Shown here: positions 1 through 7,354 of the stretch, piece after piece | How positions within the stretch are numbered: the stretch's first letter is position 1 | Layout: each line of letters begins with the position of its first letter | IMG/VR virus record: IMGVR_UViG_3300033064_002981 | Coordinates: 1 to 22,744 of that record | DNA: 22,744 bases | From: a virus | Strand: one strand, 5' to 3' | Notes under the pieces: model-generated | Databases searched by the model: none | What the model was told of the DNA's origin: nothing | Seen by the model: the letters and a program-made list of their open reading frames with translations, nothing else | Position numbers and translations under genes: made by a program

Positions 1-207
1 GGGCGTAGTCAACCTCCGCCAATTATCGACGGCATTTTGCCAGCTCGTTTCCAATGGTTGGTTCCACTCCCGCGCCTCGGGGAAATTCCAAGGCCGAGCC
101 ATTGGCTGCTCTGGTATGCAGGTCGCACAACCCATGAGCCAACAAGCTAGCATGAGATACAGAACGGCTAGCACAACTGCTGTTAATAGTGTAGTTTTAC
201 GTCTCAT
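1..207 (-). CDS. Partial small exported or lipoprotein-like protein
   Basis: The gene starts at ATG 207 and is open to the window edge, so at least 69 residues are encoded and the C-terminus is missing. The N-terminus is MRRKTT followed by a hydrophobic stretch of about 20 residues ending ACWLMGCATC, which looks like a signal anchor or a lipoprotein signal with a weak lipobox (LMGC). After it comes a Trp-rich hydrophilic part (RPWNFPEAREWNQ). The start overlaps the upstream gene's stop by 11 nt in another frame. Two GCTAGC palindromes fall inside its first 25 codons. A role such as a spanin lipoprotein is possible but unsupported. Confidence 0.6.
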   Translation of the reverse strand, partial: MRRKTTLLTAVVLAVLYLMLACWLMGCATCIPEQPMARPWNFPEAREWNQPLETSWQNAVDNWRRLTTP

Positions 208-403
208 CTTTTTTAGTGATGTCCAAGGTTCCGTTCGGCAGCGCTTTAATTTGGTCCGTCCGGAAATGCGCGATGTCCCCGCCGTCCTCCATCGCCACGG
301 TCCAGATGTCGTTTGCCAGATGACTCTCTCGGCAGACGTAGATGACCCAGCCGTAACCGATCGGGGTCTTCACACAGAAGGGTCTTTGAAATTCGAGCAT
401 CAT
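197..403 (-). CDS. Conserved small phage protein, 68 aa
   Basis: The start is ATG 403, which overlaps the upstream TGA by 4 nt; an in-frame upstream ATG at 466 lies deep inside the neighbouring gene and is rejected. The protein contains IGYGWVIYVCRES, NDIWTVAMEDGG and AHFRTDQIKALPNGTLDI. I recognise this pattern, a short beta-rich domain ending in a H-F-x-S/T-x-Q-I motif, from many uncharacterised phage proteins. The predicted fold is a small beta barrel. Its function is unknown, and its place in an early operon of small proteins suggests an accessory role. Confidence 0.75.
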   Translation of the reverse strand: MMLEFQRPFCVKTPIGYGWVIYVCRESHLANDIWTVAMEDGGDIAHFRTDQIKALPNGTLDITKKDET

Positions 404-756
404 TGAGACAACCCTTTCAAAGTTTTCAGACACTGATTCATCTGCATCGTGTCCATGATGCGGCACGAGTTTATCCGGTTTGGTTTGAACGAGGTGCCTG
501 AGTCTGACTCTTCCTCGATCTCTAGCAGCCGGATTAACTCCGATGCGGCTTCCCGATATTTTAATACTACACCCCGCGCCTCGTCGCGCTCCGTAATGAG
601 TCGGGCTTCGCGCTCTCCCCCCATGCCTAGTAGGCGGGCTTGCTCCTCAATCTCTGCCTGTGTGAGTCGTAGTTGTTCTCGCGCCTCCGCAAGTTCGTCT
701 CGCAGTCCCTGCATCTCGCAGAGCGTGGCTTCCATTGTTTCGTAGAGGTTGTTCAT
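400..756 (-). CDS. Coiled-coil early protein, 118 aa
   Basis: Start ATG 756 is chosen over an in-frame ATG at 771 because GAGGAG lies just upstream of it and it forms an ATGA overlap with the preceding gene. Residues from about 5 to 85 are rich in Glu, Arg, Ala and Leu with heptad-like spacing (DELAEAREQLRLTQAEIEEQ), so a long coiled coil is expected. The segment ITERDEARG resembles ERERDEARE in the gene upstream, and the two share a 19-nt identical stretch (573-591 and 929-947), which points to local duplication or convergent coiled-coil coding. The C-terminus contains NRINSCRIMDTMQMNQC. Function is unknown. Confidence 0.75.
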   Translation of the reverse strand: MNNLYETMEATLCEMQGLRDELAEAREQLRLTQAEIEEQARLLGMGGEREARLITERDEARGVVLKYREAASELIRLLEIEEESDSGTSFKPNRINSCRIMDTMQMNQCLKTLKGLSQ

Positions 757-1031
757 TTCGCCTCCTCGCAAATGTCGTCAATGGCCACGAGAGATCCGCT
801 CACATTGTTTGGGTTGCCCCATGCGGCAGGTCGTTGGATTAAATTGCGAATCTCTCGCAATGCCGCCCGCGCCTCCGCAATCTCGGCGTCCTGCGAAAGA
901 GTTTTGCGGCGGTATCGTTCTGCGGCCTCCCGCGCCTCGTCGCGCTCGCGCTCCAGCTGTCGAGCCACGTCCGCTGAAACAACGGTGCCGTCATGCAATG
1001 CAGCGGCGTCTGTTTCTGGTGTGTCGCTCAT
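753..1031 (-). CDS. Small coiled-coil phage protein beginning MSDTPETD, 92 aa
   Basis: Start ATG 1031 has AGGAGG about 6 nt upstream and overlaps the preceding stop as ATGA; the longer in-frame extension to 1190 crosses two other small genes and is rejected. The protein starts MSDTPETDAAA, then runs into a helical Arg/Glu-rich coiled coil (VARQLERERDEAREAAERYR) and ends IDDICEEAK. Phage proteins with the layout (S)DTPxTDA followed by an LERERDEAR helix are common and uncharacterised. It lies in a chain of 4-nt overlaps, so its translation is likely coupled to its neighbours. Confidence 0.75.
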   Translation of the reverse strand: MSDTPETDAAALHDGTVVSADVARQLERERDEAREAAERYRRKTLSQDAEIAEARAALREIRNLIQRPAAWGNPNNVSGSLVAIDDICEEAK

Positions 1032-1168
1032 TCGCCATCCTCCTCTTCTTCCTTGGACTTCCCGTAGCGCATAGCCCATGCAAAGACGAAGCCGTACGTT
1101 GAGAATCCGCCGAGCAGAAGCCCGACGGCCATACCAATTAAGAACATTCCCTCCGGGCTGTAGTTCAT
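1028..1168 (-). CDS. Single-span membrane microprotein, 46 aa
   Basis: This short ORF starts at ATG 1168, preceded by GAGGAGGA, and its stop overlaps the next start as ATGA. The product begins MNYSPEGM, has one hydrophobic helix (FLIGMAVGLLLGGFSTYGFV, about residues 9-28) and ends in an acidic tail KSKEEEEDGE. This composition predicts a one-pass inner-membrane protein with a charged cytoplasmic tail. Both ends tie it into the operon by overlap, which is the main reason to accept such a short gene. Function is unknown. Confidence 0.65.
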   Translation of the reverse strand: MNYSPEGMFLIGMAVGLLLGGFSTYGFVFAWAMRYGKSKEEEEDGE

Positions 1169-1317
1169 TCGGAGTCCTCCTCTTCTTCAACTAAGCCTTC
1201 AGCGACTGGGTCGAAGGGAATCCCCAGACGTTCACACCCGTCTTTTGCGGCATTCCAAACGTCGGCTTCGCGTTGCTCACCGTCACAGCGATCGTCGTAG
1301 TCGTGTTCGTCGTTCAT
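1165..1317 (-). CDS. Acidic small protein, 50 aa
   Basis: The gene runs from ATG 1317 to a TGA that overlaps the start of the membrane microprotein (ATGA), and its own ATG overlaps the stop of the 99-aa gene upstream in the same way. The product is highly acidic (MNDEHDYDDRCDGEQ at the start, GLVEEEEDSE at the end) with a short central WNAAKDGCERLGIPF. I do not recognise a family. Its Glu-rich end doubles as the Shine-Dalgarno region (GAGGAGGA) of the next gene. The double overlap supports it as a real gene. Confidence 0.65.
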   Translation of the reverse strand: MNDEHDYDDRCDGEQREADVWNAAKDGCERLGIPFDPVAEGLVEEEEDSE

Positions 1318-1613
1318 GCTGTCCTCCAGATTCGGAGCCCTTTGCGCCCCTTAGTTGCAACGACCTGCCGCCCAACATACTTCCTGCCCCATTTCTTTCC
1401 GTAGTACGTAGCCACGGCTCGCAAGGTGTTGAAGTTTCCGGGCGCGTCGAGCGGCCACTGAAAGCTATTACCCACCTCCATCTTCTTCAGAAGGAAAGCC
1501 ATTGGATGCGCGGTCCTAGAAGACAGTGACTGCTTGGGTACGATGGGGACGTCTTGGTCAATCACCACGACGTACTTCTTTAGATTAGTTTTGAGGTTTA
1601 TTGTTTTGTTCAT
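1314..1613 (-). CDS. Conserved phage protein of DUF7303 type, 99 aa
   Basis: The start is ATG 1613, overlapping the upstream TGA by 4 nt. The central and C-terminal part reads FLLKKMEVGNSFQWPLD, then FNTLRAVATYYGKKWGRKY and GLRIWRTA. This matches a pattern I know from many short phage proteins (PFxxMxxGDSF ... AxxYGKRxGRKF ... G(L/V)RVWR), to which the name DUF7303 has been attached; that name is from memory. The helix with YGKKWGRKY followed by a beta hairpin could bind nucleic acid, but no function is established. The N-terminal 30 residues look like a beta-strand extension. Confidence 0.7.
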   Translation of the reverse strand: MNKTINLKTNLKKYVVVIDQDVPIVPKQSLSSRTAHPMAFLLKKMEVGNSFQWPLDAPGNFNTLRAVATYYGKKWGRKYVGRQVVATKGRKGLRIWRTA

Positions 1614-2017
1614 AAATTATCCGTGTCGATAAACATTGGGGTCCCTTCTCCGAGCCACGCCCCCGCTACGTTGAATTCAAAAAATTCCTCGGCTTCCTCG
1701 TAGCTCATGTCCCGAGCTAAGACTTCGATGCACCGGGTTCGGTCGTAGACGGCGAGGGGCGGGCCATTCAATCGGCGTGCTGTGCCGATAAGGGCTTCTT
1801 CAAAGCCGTCTGCTAGCAGCATGTCTTCCTCCGGGTCCCGAGAACTAACCGTTGGTTCCACGTAGCAATGAAGTTTCTTCGGCTCTACGTATTGGGCGAT
1901 AGGCAAGCCCAAGGCTTTAGCTCGGTCTTGCACTTCTTGGGTTAGGGCCCGCCCGCAACCGTCAAACATCTGGCACCCTTCTCCGGGGCAAAACGTCGCA
2001 TCCATGTAGCACATCAT
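1610..2017 (-). CDS. Cys-rich N-terminus joined to a conserved phage domain, 135 aa
   Basis: ATG 2017 forms an ATGA overlap with the preceding gene; a second Met follows at once. Residues 1-25 hold four or five Cys (CYMDATFCPGEGC, then FDGCG), which suggests a zinc-binding knuckle. From about residue 68 the sequence is DGFEEALIGTARRLNGPP, YDRTRCIEVLARD, MSYEEAEEFFEFNVAGAW and GEGTPMFID. This second part is a frequent phage protein family of unknown function recognised by EALIG and F(E)FN(V/T)xGAxxGExTPxF. The family often stands alone at about 80-90 residues, so this looks like a fusion with a metal-binding module. Confidence 0.75.
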   Translation of the reverse strand: MMCYMDATFCPGEGCQMFDGCGRALTQEVQDRAKALGLPIAQYVEPKKLHCYVEPTVSSRDPEEDMLLADGFEEALIGTARRLNGPPLAVYDRTRCIEVLARDMSYEEAEEFFEFNVAGAWLGEGTPMFIDTDNL

Positions 2018-2208
2018 GGCGCGATCCTCGTTGTAGCTGCGGAAGCCTCTTGAGCTTGGCGGGCCATTCGGGCCAGCAGCGGCATCGCATTGCGGTGGAT
2101 GTCATTCCACGAAGCCCCGCCGCAGACGCCTTTCCAAACGCGCTTGTAGGCGCGGGCGGCTTTGAGGATGGGGTGCGAATGAGGTAACTTACGTAGGGCA
2201 GGTTTCAT
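2014..2208 (-). CDS. Small basic protein, 64 aa
   Basis: The start ATG 2208 lies 4 nt downstream of the stop of the primase-helicase gene; the longer in-frame reading from 2442 lies wholly inside that gene and is a shadow. The product is basic and helical (MKPALRKLPHSHPILKAAR, AYKRVWKGVCGGASWND, LLARMARQAQEASAATT). No family is recognised. Its stop overlaps the next start as ATGA, and the tight fit between two real genes supports it. A nucleic-acid-binding accessory role would suit its charge and place but is a guess. Confidence 0.6.
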   Translation of the reverse strand: MKPALRKLPHSHPILKAARAYKRVWKGVCGGASWNDIHRNAMPLLARMARQAQEASAATTRIAP

Positions 2209-2212
2209 ATAT

Positions 2213-4333
2213 TTAAGGCAGAATAATTTTCCACAGGGTCCGACCGTCTTTGGTTCGCGGGACGTGGAGCCAGTCAACGTGGGCGTGGAGTTGATGAAGC
2301 CAACGCCCGACGACTCCGGCGTGCTCGCGGTTGATCTCTTTGAGGCCCTCGACCTTGTTGATCTCGCGTAGCAGCTCGGTGACGGTCCCCTCGAATTGGG
2401 ATTTGTCGGCGTGATGGCGTTTGTACTCGGCCCGAAAGACATCCAACGTCTCGATAAACCGGAACGACGGGTTTTGATCCAAGGAAGCCTGAACTAGGAT
2501 CGGGTGGTGGTAAGGCTCGAAACCGAATCTCGGGGACGCCTTGATCGCTTTGTCGGGCCCGTTCTGGAGTAGCCAGCGCAGAAACCACGGCAGCTCTCGG
2601 GCGATCATATTATTGTTGGCGTCCTGATCCGGCGAAAACACGGGCGAAAACACCGGGGACATTTTCAAAAGCATCATCTTGTCCATGATCGTTCCGTCGG
2701 TGGACGGGATTAGGTTGAGGGATTGCGGGTCATCGTTGAGGGTCACGACCACCCGACCGCGCCACGGCATGGTCTGGGCGTCCCGGTATTTCGGGTGGTA
2801 GGCGAAGAACTGGTTGGCCGCAGCCTTCTTGACCATTTCAGAAAAGCGTCGATGGCTCTTCCAGTCTGTGGACGAGGTTCCGTCATCCACGTTCCACACG
2901 GCGACTTCCAGCATCTCCTTGTTAAAAGAGGTCTCGCTCATCAAGAACGACGACGCGTCGGTGCCACCTCCCATGATCTGGCGGAGGATCTGCATACCGA
3001 AAAACGACTTACCCCGCCCGTGCGGTCCGGCGATGAAGAGGGTGTGTCCCGGCTGGAGTTGACCCCCGAGCGCTGGGGCATACAGGCGGCGAATCCATTC
3101 GAGAAGGAAATGTTTCTGATCTGTCGGCTCAAAGCTCTTGTCAAAGAAGTCGGCCAGCCACGGGAAGTTCTCTCCCCACGCCAGCGGATGGTCAGCCTCG
3201 ACAGGTTGCATGACGCTCCGGCGACCGATGTTGAGGTGACGCAAGCCATTGTTTTCGACAATGAGGCTTTTGTTAAAGAGAAACGGAATAGCGGCATCTA
3301 TGTGCTTGGTGCTTTGAATCGTGTGCAGAATGCGCTCTACTTCGCTGGCCGTCTCGTGCTGCTTAGTCTTGCAGGTCATCTTGTGGGCAACCTTCAGATG
3401 CAGCACGGTGTCTTCCTTATTGGCTGAGCGCCAATCCCCAGCGTCTTTCTTCCACCAGTAGTAAGCCCCGTCGTAAAAGAACTGGTCGATGACAGCCCCG
3501 TACTTTTTGGCTTCAAAGCCCTTTACGAAAGATTTGCCGAAAATCATGTCCCACGGCGCGAAGCTCGTTCCGGCGCGGGAGGAGTAGCAGATCATTCCGG
3601 TGGTCGCCACTTCACAGCCCACGCGGTCGATGCCGTCTGCTATCCAGAACAGGGGGCCGCGAGTACCAACGTTAAAGTCCCCAGTCCAGCGACCCGGAAA
3701 CTGGAGATCCAACTCCTCACGAATCAATTCCACGGGGATCTCGGTTCCTTGAGTAGACACGTCAACTTTTTTGCAGGCCTCGTGCATCCAGAACCCGATC
3801 GTTGTCGGGTCAATAAACGGGACTCCCGTCACCTCCATCCAGTTTTCGCCGACCTCGAAGTACTGAGAGGTCTCAAGCGAAGCTGGGTCGAACCCCGGCA
3901 TCAGGCTCTTTAGCTTGAGTTCCTTCCCCGCGACCTTGAGGAAGTTCTCTGAAATTTTACCGTTGTCGATGTACGAAGGCTCTTCGAAGAGCCAGACCAG
4001 CCTCGCCCCTCCGGAGAAGGTCTGGGAAAAATAGTTCGGCTTGATCGGCGCGTTCTTGTCAATAAGGGACGCGATCTCGGTCATGGAAATAGACGCGTCG
4101 TAGTCGGCGACAATGCCGTGGAGTTTTAGGGCTGGATTCTGGCGGGAGACCCGCACGTTGGCGTTGGTCCCCTCCACTGTGGAGTAGAACAACCAGTCGG
4201 TGTTGGCCTCAGCGCACCACTTGCGAAAGGCCTCCTTGTCAGCAAACTGCGGTCGTTTGTTGGTGTGCTTCCACGGTTCGCAGGGAACCACAGTCGAGCT
4301 GCGGAGATTAGGGAGTGAGAATAACGAGGGCAT
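2213..4333 (-). CDS. Primase / SF3-type replicative helicase, 706 aa
   Basis: Unwinds DNA at the phage fork and probably primes synthesis. The N-terminal part has GIVADYDA (residues 73-80, an Asp-x-Asp like the metal site of archaeo-eukaryotic primases) and TFSGGARLVWLFEEP (about 105-119), typical of AEP or D5-type primases. The helicase part has Walker A GPHGRGKS (436-443), Walker B VAVWNVDDG (478-486) and sensor 1 VVVTLNDD (528-535), the pattern of SF3 helicases. The C-terminal 100 residues look like a winged-helix region. ATG 4333 is chosen since the reading upstream to 4498 overlaps polymerase coding; it leaves a 28-nt gap behind the polymerase stop. No primase zinc finger is seen. Confidence 0.85.
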   Translation of the reverse strand: MPSLFSLPNLRSSTVVPCEPWKHTNKRPQFADKEAFRKWCAEANTDWLFYSTVEGTNANVRVSRQNPALKLHGIVADYDASISMTEIASLIDKNAPIKPNYFSQTFSGGARLVWLFEEPSYIDNGKISENFLKVAGKELKLKSLMPGFDPASLETSQYFEVGENWMEVTGVPFIDPTTIGFWMHEACKKVDVSTQGTEIPVELIREELDLQFPGRWTGDFNVGTRGPLFWIADGIDRVGCEVATTGMICYSSRAGTSFAPWDMIFGKSFVKGFEAKKYGAVIDQFFYDGAYYWWKKDAGDWRSANKEDTVLHLKVAHKMTCKTKQHETASEVERILHTIQSTKHIDAAIPFLFNKSLIVENNGLRHLNIGRRSVMQPVEADHPLAWGENFPWLADFFDKSFEPTDQKHFLLEWIRRLYAPALGGQLQPGHTLFIAGPHGRGKSFFGMQILRQIMGGGTDASSFLMSETSFNKEMLEVAVWNVDDGTSSTDWKSHRRFSEMVKKAAANQFFAYHPKYRDAQTMPWRGRVVVTLNDDPQSLNLIPSTDGTIMDKMMLLKMSPVFSPVFSPDQDANNNMIARELPWFLRWLLQNGPDKAIKASPRFGFEPYHHPILVQASLDQNPSFRFIETLDVFRAEYKRHHADKSQFEGTVTELLREINKVEGLKEINREHAGVVGRWLHQLHAHVDWLHVPRTKDGRTLWKIILP

Positions 4334-4342
4334 GGTATGGTA

Positions 4343-4367
4343 GGTATATGCGGGTTGCTGCTTATTT
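4343..4367. repeat. Intergenic repeat at polymerase stop / primase start
   Basis: On the minus strand the word AAATAAGCAGCAACCCGCAT continues into ATACC and includes the polymerase stop codon TAA. It nearly equals 7355-7376 apart from a 2-nt insertion (GC) and one substitution. It contains CATATACC, the complement of GGTATATG, and ends about 10 nt before the primase ATG. Confidence 0.6.
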
Positions 4368-6143
4368 GGTGTAGATTTGGGCTTCGGAGGCTTCTGCGTC
4401 GATGGGGAGTCCTGAGATCCACGAAGGGGTTTCGCAGAGAAGTCGCACAACGTCTGCTGGCTTCTGGTGGGGCTCGGCTTCGACCACCACCTCGTCATGC
4501 ACGGTCAAAATTACCTTGTAGCCATTTGCTTTTAGACGCAGGACCCCTTCACAAAAAACATCTCTACTCGCGGCTTGAATAATGTTTTCGCAGAGTATCG
4601 CCCCCCAGATTCGCACCGGGATCAGTTTGCCCTGACGCGGGATGCGGGCCGTAAGGCTACCTGCGACAGACTCGGGCTGGCGGTATCTGAGTTTGCGACC
4701 GCTGGGCAACTCAAACTCGACGGGCTCCGGAACCCGCATACGGAAATGGTTTTCTAAATCCTTCCAGAACGCCGTGATCTTAGGATTGCTCTCGCGCCAG
4801 TTTCTTACAATGACCTCGGACTCATCCCGTGTGATGTCCAGTCCAGCCACAACCTTTGCTACGACCACGAACTTGTCGGCACCGCAGCCGTAGCCTAAAC
4901 CCAAAACGCGAGCTTTCGCCAACTGGCGCATCTTCTTATAGTGCTCGTCTTGTTCCGCCGCCACCTTGAGTGGGATCTCCAAGTTGTAACTCATGGTCAT
5001 CCGAGCGTGGGCCTCGTAAATATCGACCCCGCTCTTCACCATTTTGAGCGTGTCCCAGTCCTCGCTAAACCACGCTAGCACGCGAGGTTCGATCTGGGCT
5101 AAGTCGGCAATGATCAGTTTTTTTCCCTCCGGCGCGACAATCATGCTGCGGAGATTTACCCCAAAGAGTTCCTCCCTCGGTAGGTTTTGAAAGTTGATGC
5201 CGGAACCCCCTCCGGAAAATCGTCCAGTGTGAGCCCCGCAATACATGAGTGAATAGGTCAGCCGCCCGTCGGGCCGGATGCGTTGCTCGATGTTTTCCAC
5301 TTTTTTAAGAAGCGCGTTGCAACGCCGGAACTTCCGCATCGCCCCCACCCACGGGTATTGGTCCCCGTATTTTTCTTCCCATTCAGCGCACTCCGGTGAG
5401 TCGATGGCTAGCGACGACGGGGGTTCAATGCTGTGCTTCCGGCATTCGAGAGCGAGGGCTTTTGGCGAGAGAATCTTGGCGTCCGTGTCGGCCCACGGAA
5501 TGTTCTGCTCGGCCTCCCAGATCTGACCCCGCAGTGTCTTGACCGCGTCCTCCACACGACTCCGGTCGATTGCCAGTCCCTCTGCGCCCATCTCTCTTGT
5601 TTGGTGAGAGATCAGGCGCTCGTGCTCCGGCCATTCGTGCTGCCAATCCGTCCACAGTTGTAGACAAAGTTCGGCATCCTTCAGAGCGTACGCATCAACG
5701 TCCGCTTGAAACTCCGGCGTCATGTCATCCCACCGCTTACCTTTCATGGCATCCCGGACATCCTTGGAAGTTGATACTCCGAGCAACACAGACGCCGCTT
5801 GTTTCAAAGATCGGGGGCTACCCAGCGATGCTGCTAGGTCCGCCGTGCAATGCCACACCGGAGTTTTTTCCGACGCGTCAATGCGTCCTGTCTGCTGTAA
5901 AAAATGGTATACGGGTTCGTCAAAGCTCGCGTTGTGGGAGACCCACAAGTCGGCCTCTGCGATCATCTTCCAATCGACATCCTTGGGATGCCCGACAAAC
6001 TGAAAACCATTAGACCCGACAATACTCACACGATAAGCGTCAAACTCGTCATGCATGAGATAATGCCAAAGCCCCTGCTCGGTGATTCCCACGGTTTTGG
6101 AGTAATAGGTTTCAAAGTCGATAGCGTAAGTTAGGGTTTGCAT
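4362..6143 (-). CDS. polA: Family A DNA polymerase with 3'-5' exonuclease, 593 aa
   Basis: Replicates the phage genome. The exonuclease domain has all three motifs: DFE (residues 9-11), NASFD (71-75) and YALKD (152-156). The polymerase domain has motif A ADLAQIEPR (346-354), motif B RQLAKARVLGLGYG (406-419) and motif C TVHDE (547-551). There is no 5'-3' exonuclease domain, as usual for phage enzymes of about 600 aa. The residue matching E. coli Pol I Phe762 is Leu414; in metagenomic work Leu here has been linked to temperate phages, which fits the integrase. The start overlaps the upstream nuclease by 13 nt. Confidence 0.95.
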   Translation of the reverse strand: MQTLTYAIDFETYYSKTVGITEQGLWHYLMHDEFDAYRVSIVGSNGFQFVGHPKDVDWKMIAEADLWVSHNASFDEPVYHFLQQTGRIDASEKTPVWHCTADLAASLGSPRSLKQAASVLLGVSTSKDVRDAMKGKRWDDMTPEFQADVDAYALKDAELCLQLWTDWQHEWPEHERLISHQTREMGAEGLAIDRSRVEDAVKTLRGQIWEAEQNIPWADTDAKILSPKALALECRKHSIEPPSSLAIDSPECAEWEEKYGDQYPWVGAMRKFRRCNALLKKVENIEQRIRPDGRLTYSLMYCGAHTGRFSGGGSGINFQNLPREELFGVNLRSMIVAPEGKKLIIADLAQIEPRVLAWFSEDWDTLKMVKSGVDIYEAHARMTMSYNLEIPLKVAAEQDEHYKKMRQLAKARVLGLGYGCGADKFVVVAKVVAGLDITRDESEVIVRNWRESNPKITAFWKDLENHFRMRVPEPVEFELPSGRKLRYRQPESVAGSLTARIPRQGKLIPVRIWGAILCENIIQAASRDVFCEGVLRLKANGYKVILTVHDEVVVEAEPHQKPADVVRLLCETPSWISGLPIDAEASEAQIYTK

Positions 6144-6577
6144 GGTCGGAGATTGGAAAATTTGCGGAAGTATTTAGGGTAATTAGTTTCGTTAATTGTA
6201 AAATGACAGGTTCGGATGTCAGAGACTGGGACGACAAACAGCTCCATATTCATCACGCTGACTAAAACGGCGACGTCACAGTCGTTGCAGGAAATAATTT
6301 TTCGGGCTCCTTTCTCGGCTTTAGCTTGGTATCGGGTCGTGTCAAAGAGCAGTCTCCGCCCAACCCGCTTACGTGTACTTTTGACCTGAATCCGGAGCGC
6401 TCTCGCACCTCGCACAGCGATCAAATCGAAAATGCTGTGAGACGATCTCGGATAAGCCACGTTCCAGCCCTGACCGATTAACTCCTGCGCTACAAACATC
6501 TCCACGATTTCCGACTGCTGATGATTGGTGTAGCGCGGGGGCTGAGGGAGTTCGTGGGAAGAGCTTTGTTTCACCAT
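6131..6577 (-). CDS. PD-(D/E)XK nuclease, 148 aa
   Basis: The core reads QSEIVEMFVAQELIGQGW, then SIFDLIAVRGARALRIQVKST. This gives a helical Glu, an Asp (FDLIA) and a QVK triad, as in small PD-(D/E)XK endonucleases of the PDDEXK_5 type, where Gln replaces the second acidic residue. The C-terminal strand MELFVVPVSDI fits the same fold. It sits directly before the DNA polymerase, where related phages often carry a VRR-NUC resolvase, so a role in branched DNA processing is plausible. ATG 6577 is chosen; an in-frame GTG at 6670 would add 31 basic residues without family resemblance. Confidence 0.75.
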   Translation of the reverse strand: MVKQSSSHELPQPPRYTNHQQSEIVEMFVAQELIGQGWNVAYPRSSHSIFDLIAVRGARALRIQVKSTRKRVGRRLLFDTTRYQAKAEKGARKIISCNDCDVAVLVSVMNMELFVVPVSDIRTCHFTINETNYPKYFRKFSNLRPCKP

Positions 6578-6676
6578 GCCTGCCGCGCCACCCGTGCGTC
6601 GATCAAGGCCGACGCCAGCGCGTTTTACACGTCTGCCGGAATCTCTCCGGCTAGCATACGCTCTTCCCACGAAATT

Positions 6677-7033
6677 TTACTTCCAGTCCCCTTGGTTGCA
6701 GAGTTGGGCTATAACGGCATAGTTGGCTAGGTCCTGCCACGAGTCGTAAATAGTCTCGTTTTTGGCGGTTTTGGACTTCCACACTAGCTGTTTAAGCCTC
6801 TCCGTTTTGTCCACGCAGCGGACCAGCACACCCTTCTCACCGAAGGTCGTTATGTTCCCGGAGCCATAGTCCTGCTGTTTTCTATCCAGCAGCTTGATAT
6901 TCTCCAGCGCGACCTTGAGGGCGGATTTCCCCATTTCGGTCTGAAGACCCAGCTTGTTTGCCAGATCTGCCAACGTCGCCTCAACAAACGCCTCGGGGCT
7001 GTAGGTGAGCACTTCTTCGACTTGAACGCTCAT
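6677..7033 (-). CDS. DUF1599 / Nmad1 family protein, 118 aa
   Basis: The diagnostic part is LLDRKQQDYGSGNITTFG followed by GVLVRCVDKTERLKQLVWK and IYDSWQDLANYAVIAQL. This is the signature of DUF1599, renamed nucleotide modification associated domain 1, a helical domain common in phages and sometimes encoded beside enzymes making modified bases. No thymidylate synthase or hydroxymethylase is visible in this window, so base modification cannot be concluded. ATG 7033 overlaps the upstream stop by 4 nt. About 100 nt separate its stop from the nuclease gene; they hold a GCTAGC but no convincing gene. Confidence 0.85.
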   Translation of the reverse strand: MSVQVEEVLTYSPEAFVEATLADLANKLGLQTEMGKSALKVALENIKLLDRKQQDYGSGNITTFGEKGVLVRCVDKTERLKQLVWKSKTAKNETIYDSWQDLANYAVIAQLCNQGDWK

Positions 7034-7347
7034 CGTTTAGATGCCCTGCGGCGGGTTTGGCTTTTCCGTTTGGGAGCAGTAACGTCATCCGTCTCTTGAA
7101 TCAGGCTAATAGACTGTATGTCATCGCGGCCCAAGCCCATTTTGGGAAACCCGTTCAAAGATTTCCACAGTGAGTCACAGTAGATGCCGATGAAACGCAC
7201 ACCGTTGTCGCCTCGAATTACGTGCATGATCGGTTGCAAATTGAGGAGCTGCACTAACGGGATGTTTCCGGGCCGGACAATCGTTTGTGCGAGCGTCCCA
7301 ATGAGCCACACGATTACTCGCTCGTATGTTTTACGAATTTTTTGCAT
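7030..7347 (-). CDS. Unknown early protein with basic tail, 105 aa
   Basis: The start is ATG 7347, 23 nt after the preceding stop, within the repeat described at 7355-7376. The N-terminal half is hydrophobic and beta-rich (VIVWLIGTLAQTIVRPGNI, LLNLQPIMHVIRG), the middle reads VRFIGIYCDSLWKSLNGF and the end is strongly basic (APKRKSQTRRRASKR), which suggests contact with nucleic acid. I do not recognise a family. It is locked to the Nmad1 gene by an ATGA overlap and lies inside the replication cluster. Confidence 0.65.
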   Translation of the reverse strand: MQKIRKTYERVIVWLIGTLAQTIVRPGNIPLVQLLNLQPIMHVIRGDNGVRFIGIYCDSLWKSLNGFPKMGLGRDDIQSISLIQETDDVTAPKRKSQTRRRASKR

Positions 7348-7354
7348 TGGTTAT

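Noticed and set aside
2014-2442. Longer version of the 64-aa gene starting at 2442
   Set aside because: The extra 78 residues overlap the primase-helicase and are Ser/Pro/Arg-rich frame-shadow sequence; ATG 2208 fits between the genes.
2723-3427. Plus-strand ORF of 234 codons opposite the primase-helicase
   Set aside because: It is antisense to a gene with intact helicase motifs, has no recognisable domain and no start signals.
4334-4498. In-frame 55-codon N-terminal extension of the primase-helicase
   Set aside because: It lies within the polymerase coding sequence, is low-complexity Ser/Pro/Lys, and ATG 4333 gives a normal spacing behind the polymerase stop.
6612-6641. Ten-codon ORF MLAGEIPADV between the Nmad1 and nuclease genes
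   Set aside because: Too short to support; preceded in frame by SWEER without a standard start codon.
6677-7033. DNA hypermodification system suggested by the Nmad1 protein
   Set aside because: The domain occurs alone in many phages and no base-modifying enzyme is present in the window.
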